Source: Pedobacter ghigonis (GTDB taxonomy: Bacteria; Bacteroidota; Bacteroidia; Sphingobacteriales; Sphingobacteriaceae). From it: 64,000 nucleotides of DNA. The first letter of the stretch is position 1. Every line of letters begins with the position of its first letter. The notes under the pieces are model-generated. The model was given only the letters and a program-made list of their open reading frames with translations. It did no database searches and was not told the DNA's origin. Positions 1 to 9,020 of this stretch are shown here, one piece after another. Position numbers and translations under genes: made by a program. Location of the stretch: NCBI RefSeq assembly GCF_903166585.1, contig NZ_CAESCM010000020.1, positions 38,030 through 102,029 on the forward strand, read 5' to 3'.

Positions 1-270
1 GTACTGCAGGTGCCGGTTTATCCGTACCGATGGAAATACTCCGTCGTTATAAAAGCTCTCGCCGTCAATACTATCCAAACAAAATACCTGTATTTCGCCA
101 TTTTCAATCTGATGGCTTAGCGAGCCAATAATCCCCCAGTTTTCGTAGTCATAAAACCTCGCCATCCGGGTGGGGAAAAAGATTACAGCCCTTCCGCCAT
201 GACCGAAAACCAACAGTTCCATATCTCTTTGTAGGTTATGGCTAAGCCATTTATGGTATTCCCTTTTCAT
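1..270 (-). CDS. Putative esterase (alpha/beta hydrolase), N-terminal part only
   Basis: The reverse strand from the ATG at 270 reads without a stop to the window edge, giving the first 90 residues (MKREYHKWLSHNLQRDMELL...). The REYHKW start, the ELLVFGHGGRAVIFFPT segment and the LDS..GESFYN segment resemble the small Bacteroidota putative esterases of the alpha/beta hydrolase fold. The catalytic serine and histidine would lie beyond the edge, so activity cannot be judged. No signal peptide is visible, so it is probably cytoplasmic. It runs in the same direction as the SGNH hydrolase upstream of it (336-923), 65 bases away. The family call is from recognition of the N-terminal pattern and is moderately secure. 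Confidence 0.7.
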   Translation of the reverse strand, partial: MKREYHKWLSHNLQRDMELLVFGHGGRAVIFFPTRMARFYDYENWGIIGSLSHQIENGEIQVFCLDSIDGESFYNDGVFPSVRINRHLQY

Positions 271-335
271 TGATTTAAATCTTTGAGGGAAAAATAGGGC
301 TTCGATATTATCAGGATATTAATTAATGGTAATGA

Positions 336-923
336 TTAACCTAATTTCTCTTTAACGATCTGTGTCCACAGGCGATAACCCGCTTCGCTAAGGTGTAGTC
401 CGTCGTGGTCGTAAAATGCAGGATCGGGATTACCTTCTTTATTGAGCATTTTCTTAAAAACATCAATAAATTTCCAGTTTCCATTATGTTTAATAATCTC
501 ACTTTCAATCAGGTTATTGGTATATCTAAACTGATCGGCTTTATGCCAGCGGGTTAAACTGGGTTTCAGTGAAATAAAATAACAGGGGAGATCATTAAAT
601 CTGGTATTCGCTTTTACCATTAACTGCTGAAAAAAGATGAATATCTCTTCCGGGTTTCTGCCGTCACCCAGATCATTATCGCCAGCATATACTACAAGTG
701 CTTTCGGACGGTAATTGGTCATTATCCTTTCGAAAAACCATACGCAGGCCGCAAGGGTAGAACCACCAAAGCCCAGGTTGGTTACTTTACTGGTAGGAAA
801 ATCATCTTCAAGGCTATGCCATAAACGTATGGATGAACTGCCATAGAATACAATACCAGGATGCTCCCGGTCTAACCAATGCGTTTTTTCTAATTGCTTA
901 ACCTCTTCTTCGTACCAGTACAT
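336..923 (-). CDS. SGNH/GDSL-type hydrolase (esterase)
   Basis: A 195-residue protein with the blocks of the SGNH hydrolase family: the nucleophile serine in FYGSSSIRLW, a glycine block in NLGFGGST, GDND for block III, and DGLHLSEAGY, which carries the catalytic Asp and His. It has no signal peptide, so it should act in the cytoplasm as a small esterase or lipase-like acylhydrolase; the substrate cannot be read. Length fits single-domain members. ATG at 923. The next gene downstream is another predicted esterase, so the two may be a unit. Confidence 0.85.
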   Translation of the reverse strand: MYWYEEEVKQLEKTHWLDREHPGIVFYGSSSIRLWHSLEDDFPTSKVTNLGFGGSTLAACVWFFERIMTNYRPKALVVYAGDNDLGDGRNPEEIFIFFQQLMVKANTRFNDLPCYFISLKPSLTRWHKADQFRYTNNLIESEIIKHNGNWKFIDVFKKMLNKEGNPDPAFYDHDGLHLSEAGYRLWTQIVKEKLG

Positions 924-1245
924 GTGGTTAAAGATAAAAAGATATGCGATTTGGAGAACTGCTGAATATGTTAAGTTTATGTAAATAGGTTATTTGGGTT
1001 GTTGGTCAATAGTTGATGGTTCATCGCAAATCACTGTCATTGCCTGTAACCCTGAGCGTAGTCGGAGGGTATGTTTAAAGGTTCACGAGTTCATTGGTCA
1101 TTAGCCGCACCCATAACGTAAATCTTACCATTAGCAGAAACCACTCTGCTCATTGATTATTGAACATTGATCATTACCAATTTACGGGCATTAAAATTTA
1201 AGCCCCTGATCCGTTGATCGGGAATAATTAAGTTAAAAACACAGA
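924..1245. other. Intergenic stretch with no gene seen
   Basis: About 320 bases with no open frame that looks like a gene. It contains a short REP-like element (listed separately at 1049-1070) and degenerate repeats of TTGAACATTGATCATT type around 1150-1180. The promoter of the SGNH gene should lie near its right side on the reverse strand, but no convincing promoter was picked out. Confidence 0.5.
1049..1070. repeat. Short REP-like palindromic element
   Basis: ACCCT at 1049-1053 and AGGGT at 1066-1070 flank GAGCGTAGTCGG. From general knowledge, ACCCTGAGCG..GTCGGAGGGT is the sort of short palindrome scattered between genes in sphingobacterial genomes. Only one copy of this exact form was seen in the window; longer elements of other types are at 53294 and 57878. 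Confidence 0.4.
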
Positions 1246-1413
1246 CTACTCGCTGTAGTTTCTCTTGTTTGCATATACATGGTACCAGATGTACAGTAAC
1301 CAGATTAATATTACGGTGCTATAAACCAATTCGGGATCAAACGTAGCATCCGTAGTTAATAAAGCAATTGAAGAGATCAGGGCAGTCAGGAAAAAATATA
1401 AGATATTTTTCAT
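1246..1413 (-). CDS. Small two-helix membrane protein, unknown
   Basis: A 55-residue product (MKNILYFFLTALISSIALL...) using the ATG at 1413; the open frame continues 20 codons further upstream, but that extension is basic and unlikely to be coding. Two hydrophobic segments, about residues 3-20 and 29-45, predict a small inner-membrane protein with a short charged tail (YANKRNYSE). No family was recognised. It is isolated between AT-rich intergenic stretches. It may be real, but a gene this short rests mainly on its hydrophobic pattern. Confidence 0.45.
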   Translation of the reverse strand: MKNILYFFLTALISSIALLTTDATFDPELVYSTVILIWLLYIWYHVYANKRNYSE

Positions 1414-1826
1414 AACATACTGATTTAATGAAATTTGTAAAGTAAATCTAATGAAAAATCTTCGTTTTATCAAGAAATAATCTTTTTTATTTGCATTTTA
1501 ATGACGGTTAATGTGTTTTTATTAGGTTTTAAAAACTAAATGAGCTGATTTGTTGTCGGAAAATGATTAAATCGTGTGGTTTGTGTGATTTTTATGTTAA
1601 TTTTTTACATTAACTATTGTAAAATGAGCTCTTTTATAATGTACTTGCATTTCATTGTAGCTGTTACTGTTTTTTCTGTTTTCTACAGATTTCTGCCCTC
1701 GTGTTTATATTTATCTAATATCGGGTGAGGCAGGAATTTAAAAATTTTTGATTTTTTTTACGAGAATGATTACAATTAGCGCTGTTTGGCGTGAGTAATT
1801 CAAAAAAATGTTAATTATCACAAAAT

Positions 1827-1862
1827 TTTGGCAAGAGTTAATTTGTATTTTTTGTAAGTTTA
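1827..1862 (+). promoter_or_regulatory. Possible promoter of the propeller/cytochrome gene
   Basis: TTTG at 1827-1830 and TAAGTTTA at 1855-1862 approximate the Bacteroidota primary sigma pattern (TTTG, 17-23 bases, TAnnTTTG). The spacing of 24 and the last base of the -7 box are both off consensus. It lies 39 bases before the ATG at 1902. The rest of 1414-1826 is AT-rich and shows nothing else that can be named. Confidence 0.35.
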
Positions 1863-1901
1863 CCCGACACTAACCAAAAAAAACAATAACAAACACACAC
1901 A

Positions 1902-4511
1902 ATGATCAAATTTTCTTTAAGTTTAATTTACTTATCTGTCATTTTCCTGGGTTTTAAAAACCTTTTCAGCGAACCCGAGAAACCACGTTTTGCTCCCCCT
2001 GGGTTAACCATTACTAATTTTGCCGGTCCGGATATTACACCAAGTCCAGCATGTTTGGCAGTAGCGCCAACAGGTGAAGTATTTGTAGGTGTTGATATGA
2101 TTGGTTCATTAGGTAAGGATGCAGGCAAAGGCCGTATTCTTAAACTCGTTGATAAAAATAACGACGGTAAAATGGACAGCCATACCGATTTTGCCGATGT
2201 AGATAATCCACGTGGTATAATTGTTCAAGGCGATCAGGTATTTGTATTGCATACCACTTTCTCTAAAGAAACCGGTAAGGCAACAGGTATGAATTTAGTC
2301 GTATTTGAAGACAAAGATGGCGATGGCAAGGCTGATGGACCAGAAAAACCACTTATCGAGCACATCAGTAACGAAAAATACATCCGCGAACGTGGTACCG
2401 ACCATGCTACCAACGGCATTAGAATGGGGATTGATGGCTGGATTTATATCTCTGTAGGTGATTTCGGTTTCCACGATGCAATAGACCGTTCTGGTAAGAA
2501 AATGACCATGCTTGGCGGTGGAATCGTACGGGTACGCCCCGATGGAACTGAAATGGAAGTATTTACACATGGTACGCGTAATGTGTATGATGTGGCTATC
2601 GATCCTTATATGAATGTATTTACCCGCGAAAATACAAATGATGGTGGTGGATGGAATGTGCGTTTTTCGCACCATATTCAGTCGGGCGAATACGGTTACC
2701 CGGTTTTATTCCAGAATTTTACCGATGAAATTATTCCAGCACTTGCCGATTTAGGCGGTGGCTCAGGTACTGGTGCCTTATTTATGAACGAACCAAACTG
2801 GCCTGCGCAATATAATAACGTGCCGATGATGGCCGATTGGGGAAGAAGCATGTTGTATATCCACAGGGTTACTGCCGATGGACCAACCTTTACTCAAAAA
2901 GACGAAGAATTTATTAAACTTCCGCAAATTACCGATTTGGATGTAGATGGATCAGGAAGACTTTACCTTTCGGCATGGGATGGTGCAGGTTATTCTGGCA
3001 GTCCTGATAAAGGTTATATTGTACGTGCAGTACCTACCGACTGGAGCTACAAGGCATTTCCTGATGTTAAAAAGCTTTCAGTAAAAAAACTAACCGATTT
3101 GCTTAAATCGAATAGTTCGGTTGCCCGTTTATCAGCTTCGCAGGAATTGGTTGCCCGTAACAATAAACAAGCTACCGAGGCGGCTTTAAAAACGGCTTCA
3201 GATCAGGCTTTGGCACTTGATGTTCGTGTGGCGGGTATTTACACTTACGCACAGTTAGCGAAAGAAAATGGTACTGCAGCACTGGTAGAATTAACAAAAG
3301 ATGCTGCGGTAAAAGAATTTGCCTTAAAAGCATTAACCGACCGTAAAATTTATTTGGCTAATGTGCCAATCGAACCATTTTTACAAGGGCTTCAGGATGC
3401 TTCTCCACGCGTACATGCCGTTTCAATTATTGGTTTAAACCGCTTAGGTAAAGTAGACGAAGCTGCAAAAGCACTTTTGGCTACCAAAGTTCCGGCTTCT
3501 TTTACTGCACCTGCAAAAGGGGTAGAGGGACCTCATGCTACGCCTAACTCGGCTATTATTTTACCTCACCTTGCAGTTAGGGCATTGGTATCATTACAGG
3601 CCACTGATGCAATGGTAGCGGCCATTAAAACTGAAAATGCCGATCTTGCTTTATGGGCATTACGCTACATGCACAACGTTAAAGCTGTGAACGGATTAAT
3701 CGATAATTACAAAACTACGCAGGATGAAAAACTGAAAAAACAGATTTTAATCACTTTGGCCCGTTTGTATAAAGAAGAAATTGCTTACGATGCCAGCTGG
3801 TGGTGGGGAACGCGTCCAGATTCGCATGGTCCGTATTTTAAAGCTGTTACCTGGTCAGAATCGCCTGTAATTGAGCAGTTTTTAAAAGCAGAAGCGCTTA
3901 AACAAGGTGCTAAAGAAAAACAGTTTTTTGTTGATTTAAATGCACGTCACCGCATGGATATCGCTGAATTTGCCGAGGAGGAAAAAGTTGCAGCAGTTGA
4001 AGAACCAAAAATTGATTTAGAAAAGATCAAAAACCAAAAAGGACAAGTAGGTAAATCATCAATTGAAGATGTATTGCTGGCCATTAATAAATTACAAGGC
4101 AATCCGGTTAAAGGAAAAAACATTTTCAACAACCAGGGATGTATTGCCTGCCACAGCTTAAACAAAACCGATAAAATGAAAGGTCCTTTTATGGGACAGA
4201 TTGGTTCGATTATGAACCGTGAGCAAATCGCCGAATCGATCTTAAAACCAAATGCATCTATTTCGCAAGGTTTTGCTTCGGTAATGATCAGTGCAAAAGG
4301 CGATAAAACCTATATGGGCTTCGTTCAAGAAGAAACTGCTGCCAAAGTGGTATTGCGTAACATTGCCGGTGAAGTTTTTACCATCAAAACAGGCGATATC
4401 CTTTCACGTAAAGAGCTTGAAACTTCGATGATGCCTGAAGGCCTGGCCAATTCACTGTCGTATGAAGAACTTGCCTCACTGGTTACTTTCCTGTCAGAGC
4501 AGAAAAAATAA
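1902..4511 (+). CDS. Secreted beta-propeller/HEAT-repeat protein with C-terminal cytochrome c domain
   Basis: An 869-residue exported protein. An N-terminal hydrophobic segment (residues 3-22) looks like a signal peptide. Residues about 30-390 resemble the PVC/Bacteroidota membrane-bound dehydrogenase-type propeller, with calcium-like acidic loops (DKNNDGKMD, DKDGDGKAD). Residues about 395-640 are alpha-helical and HEAT-like. Residues about 735-869 form a haem-binding domain with C747-I-A-C750-H751 and a likely axial Met in SMMPEG. Such proteins are inferred to be periplasmic sugar-oxidising or electron-transfer proteins. The stop is followed after 6 bases by a polysaccharide-lyase-like gene, so a joint role in carbohydrate breakdown is likely. 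The substrate is unknown. Confidence 0.85.
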   Translation: MIKFSLSLIYLSVIFLGFKNLFSEPEKPRFAPPGLTITNFAGPDITPSPACLAVAPTGEVFVGVDMIGSLGKDAGKGRILKLVDKNNDGKMDSHTDFADVDNPRGIIVQGDQVFVLHTTFSKETGKATGMNLVVFEDKDGDGKADGPEKPLIEHISNEKYIRERGTDHATNGIRMGIDGWIYISVGDFGFHDAIDRSGKKMTMLGGGIVRVRPDGTEMEVFTHGTRNVYDVAIDPYMNVFTRENTNDGGGWNVRFSHHIQSGEYGYPVLFQNFTDEIIPALADLGGGSGTGALFMNEPNWPAQYNNVPMMADWGRSMLYIHRVTADGPTFTQKDEEFIKLPQITDLDVDGSGRLYLSAWDGAGYSGSPDKGYIVRAVPTDWSYKAFPDVKKLSVKKLTDLLKSNSSVARLSASQELVARNNKQATEAALKTASDQALALDVRVAGIYTYAQLAKENGTAALVELTKDAAVKEFALKALTDRKIYLANVPIEPFLQGLQDASPRVHAVSIIGLNRLGKVDEAAKALLATKVPASFTAPAKGVEGPHATPNSAIILPHLAVRALVSLQATDAMVAAIKTENADLALWALRYMHNVKAVNGLIDNYKTTQDEKLKKQILITLARLYKEEIAYDASWWWGTRPDSHGPYFKAVTWSESPVIEQFLKAEALKQGAKEKQFFVDLNARHRMDIAEFAEEEKVAAVEEPKIDLEKIKNQKGQVGKSSIEDVLLAINKLQGNPVKGKNIFNNQGCIACHSLNKTDKMKGPFMGQIGSIMNREQIAESILKPNASISQGFASVMISAKGDKTYMGFVQEETAAKVVLRNIAGEVFTIKTGDILSRKELETSMMPEGLANSLSYEELASLVTFLSEQKK

Positions 4512-4517
4512 TTTCAG

Positions 4518-6401
4518 GTGATTCAAAAAAGATCATTTATAACCATTTTATGTCTGGTAGCCATGTTCCTTTACAGGAGCGTGGCTATTGGGCAAATTGC
4601 TGTAATCGATTCTGCTTATAAACTCCCTGATCATCCCCGTTTGCTGATCTCGGCCGATAAAGAAAAACAGATTGTAGTAGGTATAAATGAAGATGCAGGT
4701 TTAAGGCAAATCCATCAGGCTATACTTTCGGGTGCTGGTAAAATGTTAAACCAGCCGGTGTTAGAAAGGGTTATGATTGGCAAAAGATTGCTGGATGTAT
4801 CGAGAGAAGCATTAAAAAGAATTTATTACCTGGCTTACGCTTACAGGATTACCCACGAAAAAAAATACCTCCAAAGAGCAGAAAAGGAAATGCTGGCTGT
4901 TTCTGCCTTTAAAGACTGGAACCCAAATCATTTCCTCGATGTTGGGGAAATGACCTTGGGTTTAGCTATCGGTTACGATTGGTTGTATCATGATTTAACT
5001 GTTGAAACACGTAACACCGTATCATTGGCCATTCTGGAGAAAGGGATTACACCCTCAATGGATAAACGGTATAACAACTGGCTTAACATTACCAATAATT
5101 GGAACCAGGTATGCAATACAGGCATTACCTTTGGTGCAATAGCCACCTTCGAATCGCACCCGGCACTTTCGGCTACATTGGTTAACCGGGCCATTAAAAG
5201 CGTGGTGTTACCCATGAAACAATATGCACCTGATGGGGCTTATCCGGAGGGATATGCTTATTGGGAGTATGGAACTTCTTTTAATGTAATGTTGATTAGT
5301 GCATTGGAAAGTGTGTTTAAGCAGGATTTTGAATTGAGCACCCAGCCTGGTTTCCTAAAAACTGCCGGCTATATGGTAAATATGACGGGGCCATCGGGTA
5401 AGCCGTTTAATTATTCGGATAGCAGGGCTGTAGCAGAATTTAATCCGGCACTTTTTTGGTTTGCCTCAAAATTAAAAGACCCCTCATTGCTGTGGGTAAG
5501 CAAAAAGCAGGTTAACGAGCATAAACTCTTAAATAATCGCTTATTGCCATCGGCTATGTTATGGGCAAACGGCATATCATTTAATCAGGTGCAGGCACCT
5601 AAAACTACGTTCTGGAGCGGAAATGGCACTACACCTGTAGCGTTGATGCGAAGCTCGTGGACTGGTCCCCTGGCTACTTTTGTGGGTTTTAAAGGAGGGT
5701 CGTCAGGAACAAGTCATGCACACATGGATGTGGGTTCTTTTGTAATGGAAGCCCAGGGTGTGCGATGGGCAATGGATCTGGGTATGCAGGAATACGAATC
5801 CTTAGAGTCGAAAGGGATCGATTTATGGAACAGCAAACAGGACGCACAACGCTGGAGAATATTCAGGTACAATAATCTGGCACACAATACCCTCTCGGTC
5901 GACAGCACTTTTCAGCTGGTTAACGGAAAGGGAAATTTTCAAAGCAGTTCCGATAACAGTAATTTCATGAATGCTGTGGTTGATATGAGTACACTTTATG
6001 CCGGTAAACTCAAAAAATCGCAAAGGGGAGTAGCGCTGATCAATAAAAAGACAGTGTTGATCCGCGATGAAGTAGAAACAGGAGATCAGGATGTTACCTT
6101 ACGCTGGTCGATGGTTACACCTGCTGCAGTGAAAGTGTTAAATGCACATACTATTGAATTGAATAGTGAAGGCAAAAAATGTTACTTATTTATCGAAACG
6201 GATGGCAAAATTGAGGTGAAACAATGGCCTACCGCTCCGGTTACCAGTTACGACGCGCCAAACCCCGGAACTACTATTATTGGTTTCACTACTCAGCTTA
6301 AGGCGAACAGCAGTAAAAACATATCCGTTTTTTTAACACCTGAAAAACCTTCATCTAAAAGACCTGCAACAGCCCCTCTGGCTGCGTGGCCTAAAAATTA
6401 A
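4518..6401 (+). CDS. Heparinase II/III-family polysaccharide lyase-like protein
   Basis: A 627-residue secreted protein that starts with GTG at 4518. The signal peptide is at about residues 1-25 (FITILCLVAMFLYRSVAIG). The middle holds the alpha/alpha-toroid typical of uronate lyases (YLAYAYRITHEKKYLQRAEKEM, NNWNQVCNTGITFGAIA). The C-terminal half has the heparinase II/III-like signature: TSHAHMDVGSFVMEAQGVRW, then HNTLSVD. Family members cleave acidic polysaccharides such as heparin or alginate by beta-elimination. It is translationally close to the upstream cytochrome/propeller gene (6-base gap) and probably co-transcribed. The exact polysaccharide cannot be told. Confidence 0.85.
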   Translation: MIQKRSFITILCLVAMFLYRSVAIGQIAVIDSAYKLPDHPRLLISADKEKQIVVGINEDAGLRQIHQAILSGAGKMLNQPVLERVMIGKRLLDVSREALKRIYYLAYAYRITHEKKYLQRAEKEMLAVSAFKDWNPNHFLDVGEMTLGLAIGYDWLYHDLTVETRNTVSLAILEKGITPSMDKRYNNWLNITNNWNQVCNTGITFGAIATFESHPALSATLVNRAIKSVVLPMKQYAPDGAYPEGYAYWEYGTSFNVMLISALESVFKQDFELSTQPGFLKTAGYMVNMTGPSGKPFNYSDSRAVAEFNPALFWFASKLKDPSLLWVSKKQVNEHKLLNNRLLPSAMLWANGISFNQVQAPKTTFWSGNGTTPVALMRSSWTGPLATFVGFKGGSSGTSHAHMDVGSFVMEAQGVRWAMDLGMQEYESLESKGIDLWNSKQDAQRWRIFRYNNLAHNTLSVDSTFQLVNGKGNFQSSSDNSNFMNAVVDMSTLYAGKLKKSQRGVALINKKTVLIRDEVETGDQDVTLRWSMVTPAAVKVLNAHTIELNSEGKKCYLFIETDGKIEVKQWPTAPVTSYDAPNPGTTIIGFTTQLKANSSKNISVFLTPEKPSSKRPATAPLAAWPKN

Positions 6402-6579
6402 TTCCTGATTCTGGTATTCCTCATAGTTTTGAGGCTGTTATTGATCTTATTGTTAAGATAAGGCAATTTTTGCAATAAAAAATGCCTGATAAGTTCTGGT
6501 TTAAAAAAACAAAACTTACATTTAACGATTAAATCTATATAGTTAATCAACAAAACAAATTTTAGTGGGGCAGACAATA

Positions 6580-7395
6580 ATGATGGAGGACCATTTTTTT
6601 GAGCATATTTTTAAAAATCCCCTCGAACAGCCAAATATTCCACCAAACGAAGTCATATCGAATTGGGCAGAAAAGCTGATTAAGGTCATTTTTCCAGAAA
6701 ATGCAGGGCAGGAATTTTCAGATATTTCAGCACTGAAACAATATGTGTCAGGACTGGAGCTTGAACTTTTTATGATTATATCAGCCAGCTGCAAACTCAA
6801 AAACAACGAATGTAAAAAAGTAGCCGGAGAATTTTTTGCCGGACTACCTGAGTTATACCGCGTGCTCAATACGGATATTTCGGCCATTTACGAAGGCGAT
6901 CCGGCTGCCCAGAGCAGGTTTGAGGTGATCAGAACTTACCCGGGCTTTTATGCTATCTGTTTTTACCGCATAGCACATCTGCTCTATAATTTCGATGTTC
7001 CACTCGTTCCCCGCATACTTACAGAGCATGCACATTCAAAAACGGGTATCGATATCCACCCGGCTGCCAGCATAGGCGAGTACTTTTATATCGACCACGG
7101 TACCGGAATTGTAATTGGCGAAACCAGTATTATCGGTCGCTACGTAAAGTTTTATCAGGGCATAACGCTTGGCGCTTTGAGTGTTAAAAAAGCGCTTGCA
7201 GGAAGTAAAAGGCACCCAACGGTAGAAGACCGAGTAGTAATTTACTCGGGCGCAACCATTTTAGGCGGCGATACTGTTATCGGGCATGATAGTATAATAG
7301 GAGGTAACGTGTGGCTTACCGAGAGTATTGAGCCATTTTCAACAGCCTATCATTCGCCCATAGTTACCATCAGAAACCACAAAGAAACAAGTTAA
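6580..7395 (+). CDS. cysE: Serine O-acetyltransferase
   Basis: Makes O-acetylserine from serine and acetyl-CoA, the first step of cysteine synthesis. The product has an N-terminal helical domain and a C-terminal left-handed beta-helix of hexapeptide repeats. The CysE core is clear: HSKTGIDIHPAASIGEYF, YIDHGTGIVIGET with the catalytic Asp-His pair, then VVIYSGATILGGDTVIGHDS. The ATG at 6580 is preferred; an in-frame GTG lies at 6565. The stop is 11 bases before cysteine synthase B, the next enzyme in the pathway, so the two form an operon. The N-terminal domain is longer than in E. coli-type CysE and resembles EpsC-type forms. Confidence 0.93.
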   Translation: MMEDHFFEHIFKNPLEQPNIPPNEVISNWAEKLIKVIFPENAGQEFSDISALKQYVSGLELELFMIISASCKLKNNECKKVAGEFFAGLPELYRVLNTDISAIYEGDPAAQSRFEVIRTYPGFYAICFYRIAHLLYNFDVPLVPRILTEHAHSKTGIDIHPAASIGEYFYIDHGTGIVIGETSIIGRYVKFYQGITLGALSVKKALAGSKRHPTVEDRVVIYSGATILGGDTVIGHDSIIGGNVWLTESIEPFSTAYHSPIVTIRNHKETS

Positions 7396-7406
7396 AACAG
7401 AATAAT

Positions 7407-8279
7407 ATGGCAGGAATAATCGATCTTATCGGTAACACGCCGATGGCCGAACTCCAAAAACTGAACATCAATCCAGCGGTAAAGGTATTTGCCAAACTGG
7501 AAGGCAATAACCCTGGCGGAAGTGTAAAAGACAGGGCCTCGTTAAATATGATCAGAAGTGCAATAGAACGCGGCCAGGTAAGCCCCGAAACCAAGCTGGT
7601 TGAAGCAACCAGTGGAAACACCGGTATTGCCCTGGCTATGATTGCAAGTTTATATGGTTTAGAAATAGAGCTGGTAATGCCCGCCAATTCAACACGCGAA
7701 CGTAAAGTAACCATGGAGGCATTTGGCGCTAAGGTTACACTGTTAGGGAGTATTGAGGAGTGTCGCGATTATGCAGAAGCAAAAGGAGTTACCCCCGGAC
7801 ATTTCTTATTAAACCAGTTTGCAAACCCGGATAATTACATGGCCCACTATAAAGCTACCGGCCCTGAAATCTGGCGCGATACTGCTGGGCAAATTACGCA
7901 CTTTGTAAGCTCGATGGGTACCACAGGTACCATTATGGGCTGTTCGAGATATTTTAAAGAAAAAAACAGCAACATTCAGATAGTAGGTTGTCAGCCAACA
8001 GAAGGATCATCAATCCCGGGAATCAGACGCTGGCCTGAAGAATACCTCCCTAAAATATTCGAACCTGAAAGGGTAGACCGGGTAATGGATATTGCGCAGG
8101 AAGAAGCCACAGTGATGTCGCGCAGAATGGCCAAAGAAGAAGGCCTTTTTGCAGGTATGAGCTCTGGTGGTGCCTGTGCTGCGGCATTAAAGCTTGCCTC
8201 GGAGCTTGATTCAGGAACAATCGTGTTTATTGCCTGTGATAGGGGCGACCGCTATTTAAGTAGCGACCTATTTGGGTAA
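7407..8279 (+). CDS. cysM: Cysteine synthase B (O-acetylserine sulfhydrylase)
   Basis: A PLP enzyme that makes cysteine from O-acetylserine and sulfide or thiosulfate. It has the PLP lysine K41 in NPGGSVKDRA, the substrate loop TSGNTG at about residues 68-73, and the phosphate-binding loop SSMGTTGTIMG; the tail carries GLFAGMSSGG. The 290-residue length fits CysM rather than the longer CysK. It is co-transcribed with cysE 11 bases upstream. A clear hairpin terminator follows at 8300-8336. Confidence 0.95.
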   Translation: MAGIIDLIGNTPMAELQKLNINPAVKVFAKLEGNNPGGSVKDRASLNMIRSAIERGQVSPETKLVEATSGNTGIALAMIASLYGLEIELVMPANSTRERKVTMEAFGAKVTLLGSIEECRDYAEAKGVTPGHFLLNQFANPDNYMAHYKATGPEIWRDTAGQITHFVSSMGTTGTIMGCSRYFKEKNSNIQIVGCQPTEGSSIPGIRRWPEEYLPKIFEPERVDRVMDIAQEEATVMSRRMAKEEGLFAGMSSGGACAAALKLASELDSGTIVFIACDRGDRYLSSDLFG

Positions 8280-8299
8280 TACAAGCCTTGATGTATTTA

Positions 8300-8336
8300 A
8301 AGTCAGCCGGGATTAATCCTGGCTGACTTTTTTTGT
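8300..8336 (+). terminator. Rho-independent terminator after cysM
   Basis: AAGTCAGCCGGGA (8300-8312), loop TTAA, TCCTGGCTGACTT (8317-8329), then a run of T to about 8334. The stem is 13 pairs with one G-T wobble. It overlaps the stop of the convergent receiver gene (8313-8315) and could stop both transcripts. Confidence 0.85.
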
Positions 8337-8687
8337 GAGCAGCATTTTTACGCGATTTACAATAGCAATCATTTCGAAAGGTTTTTCGATGTAATCATCC
8401 CAGTACACTGCAAAATGATGATTATGGCTAAACTCCAGATAGGATGACATCAAAAGAATCGGAATGTGCGCATGTACCGATAGTTTTAGTTCAGTGCAGA
8501 TCGAACGCCCATCGGCTAAGCCCAGCAAAGCATCGATTAAAATAATATCCGGCTGAAAAGCTGAAATCTGTGTATGTAAATGTTGTGGCCCGGAAAGTGC
8601 CAATACCTCATAACCCTCAAACTCGAAAATCATTTTAATTGCATCAAGCGTTGCCGGGTAGTTTTCTAAGATGATGATTTTTGGCAT
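8313..8687 (-). CDS. Single-domain response regulator (CheY-like receiver)
   Basis: A 124-residue receiver domain with no output domain. The phosphoacceptor is D52 (IILIDALLG), the Thr/Ser position is S81 (LLMSSY) and the conserved lysine is K102 (YIEKPFE). The N-terminal acidic pocket, usually two Asp or Glu, reads ILENY here (E8, N9), so one magnesium ligand is replaced. It may bind phosphate weakly or act by protein contacts. It is preceded on the same strand by the OrfA-like gene at 8703-9020, 15 bases away, and may share its transcript. No partner kinase is in the window. Confidence 0.85.
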   Translation of the reverse strand: MPKIIILENYPATLDAIKMIFEFEGYEVLALSGPQHLHTQISAFQPDIILIDALLGLADGRSICTELKLSVHAHIPILLMSSYLEFSHNHHFAVYWDDYIEKPFEMIAIVNRVKMLLTKKVSQD

Positions 8688-8702
8688 GTAACGGGCGCAT
8701 TT

Positions 8703-9020
8703 TTAAGGGTAACGAAGACTACCTGTCTTTCGCTTTTCTATCAGCAAATCAATTAACTTAGAATCGGAGCGTGTTAAACTATCAAGTGAACTGCGAAGGC
8801 TTTGATTAACAAGACTTAGATTGGTAAACATCAGTCTTAGTTTTTCGTTCTCATCCCTCAATTCCATCAGTTCGTTGGCAATAATTCCAAAATCCCTTAT
8901 CCAGGTATCAAAGCAATCTTTATCGATTGCTAGCTCCGAATAAATGAGTTCTGGTTCTTTTCCGTTATAAAAATCTTGTATGCTTTCAATAATTTTGGCG
9001 GGTGTGGCACTTGGTTTCAT
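8703..9020 (-). CDS. IS3-type OrfA-like HTH/leucine-zipper protein (orphan)
   Basis: A 105-residue product using the ATG at 9020; the open frame continues upstream to 9137, but that part is cysteine-rich and not protein-like. Residues about 8-45 (AKIIESIQDFYNGKEP, IDKDCFDTWIRDFG) look like the helix-turn-helix of IS3-family OrfA, and ELRDENEKLRLMFTNLSLVN matches the leucine-zipper region of such proteins. No OrfB with a DDE core follows; the next gene is a receiver domain. It is therefore a relic or a domesticated DNA-binding protein. Family membership is inferred from pattern only. Confidence 0.55.
   Translation of the reverse strand: MKPSATPAKIIESIQDFYNGKEPELIYSELAIDKDCFDTWIRDFGIIANELMELRDENEKLRLMFTNLSLVNQSLRSSLDSLTRSDSKLIDLLIEKRKTGSLRYP

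Noticed and set aside
6461..6487. Terminator after the heparinase gene (AGGCA and TGCCT stem)
   Set aside because: The stem is only five GC-containing pairs extended by A/T pairs, with no T-run after it; too weak to call.
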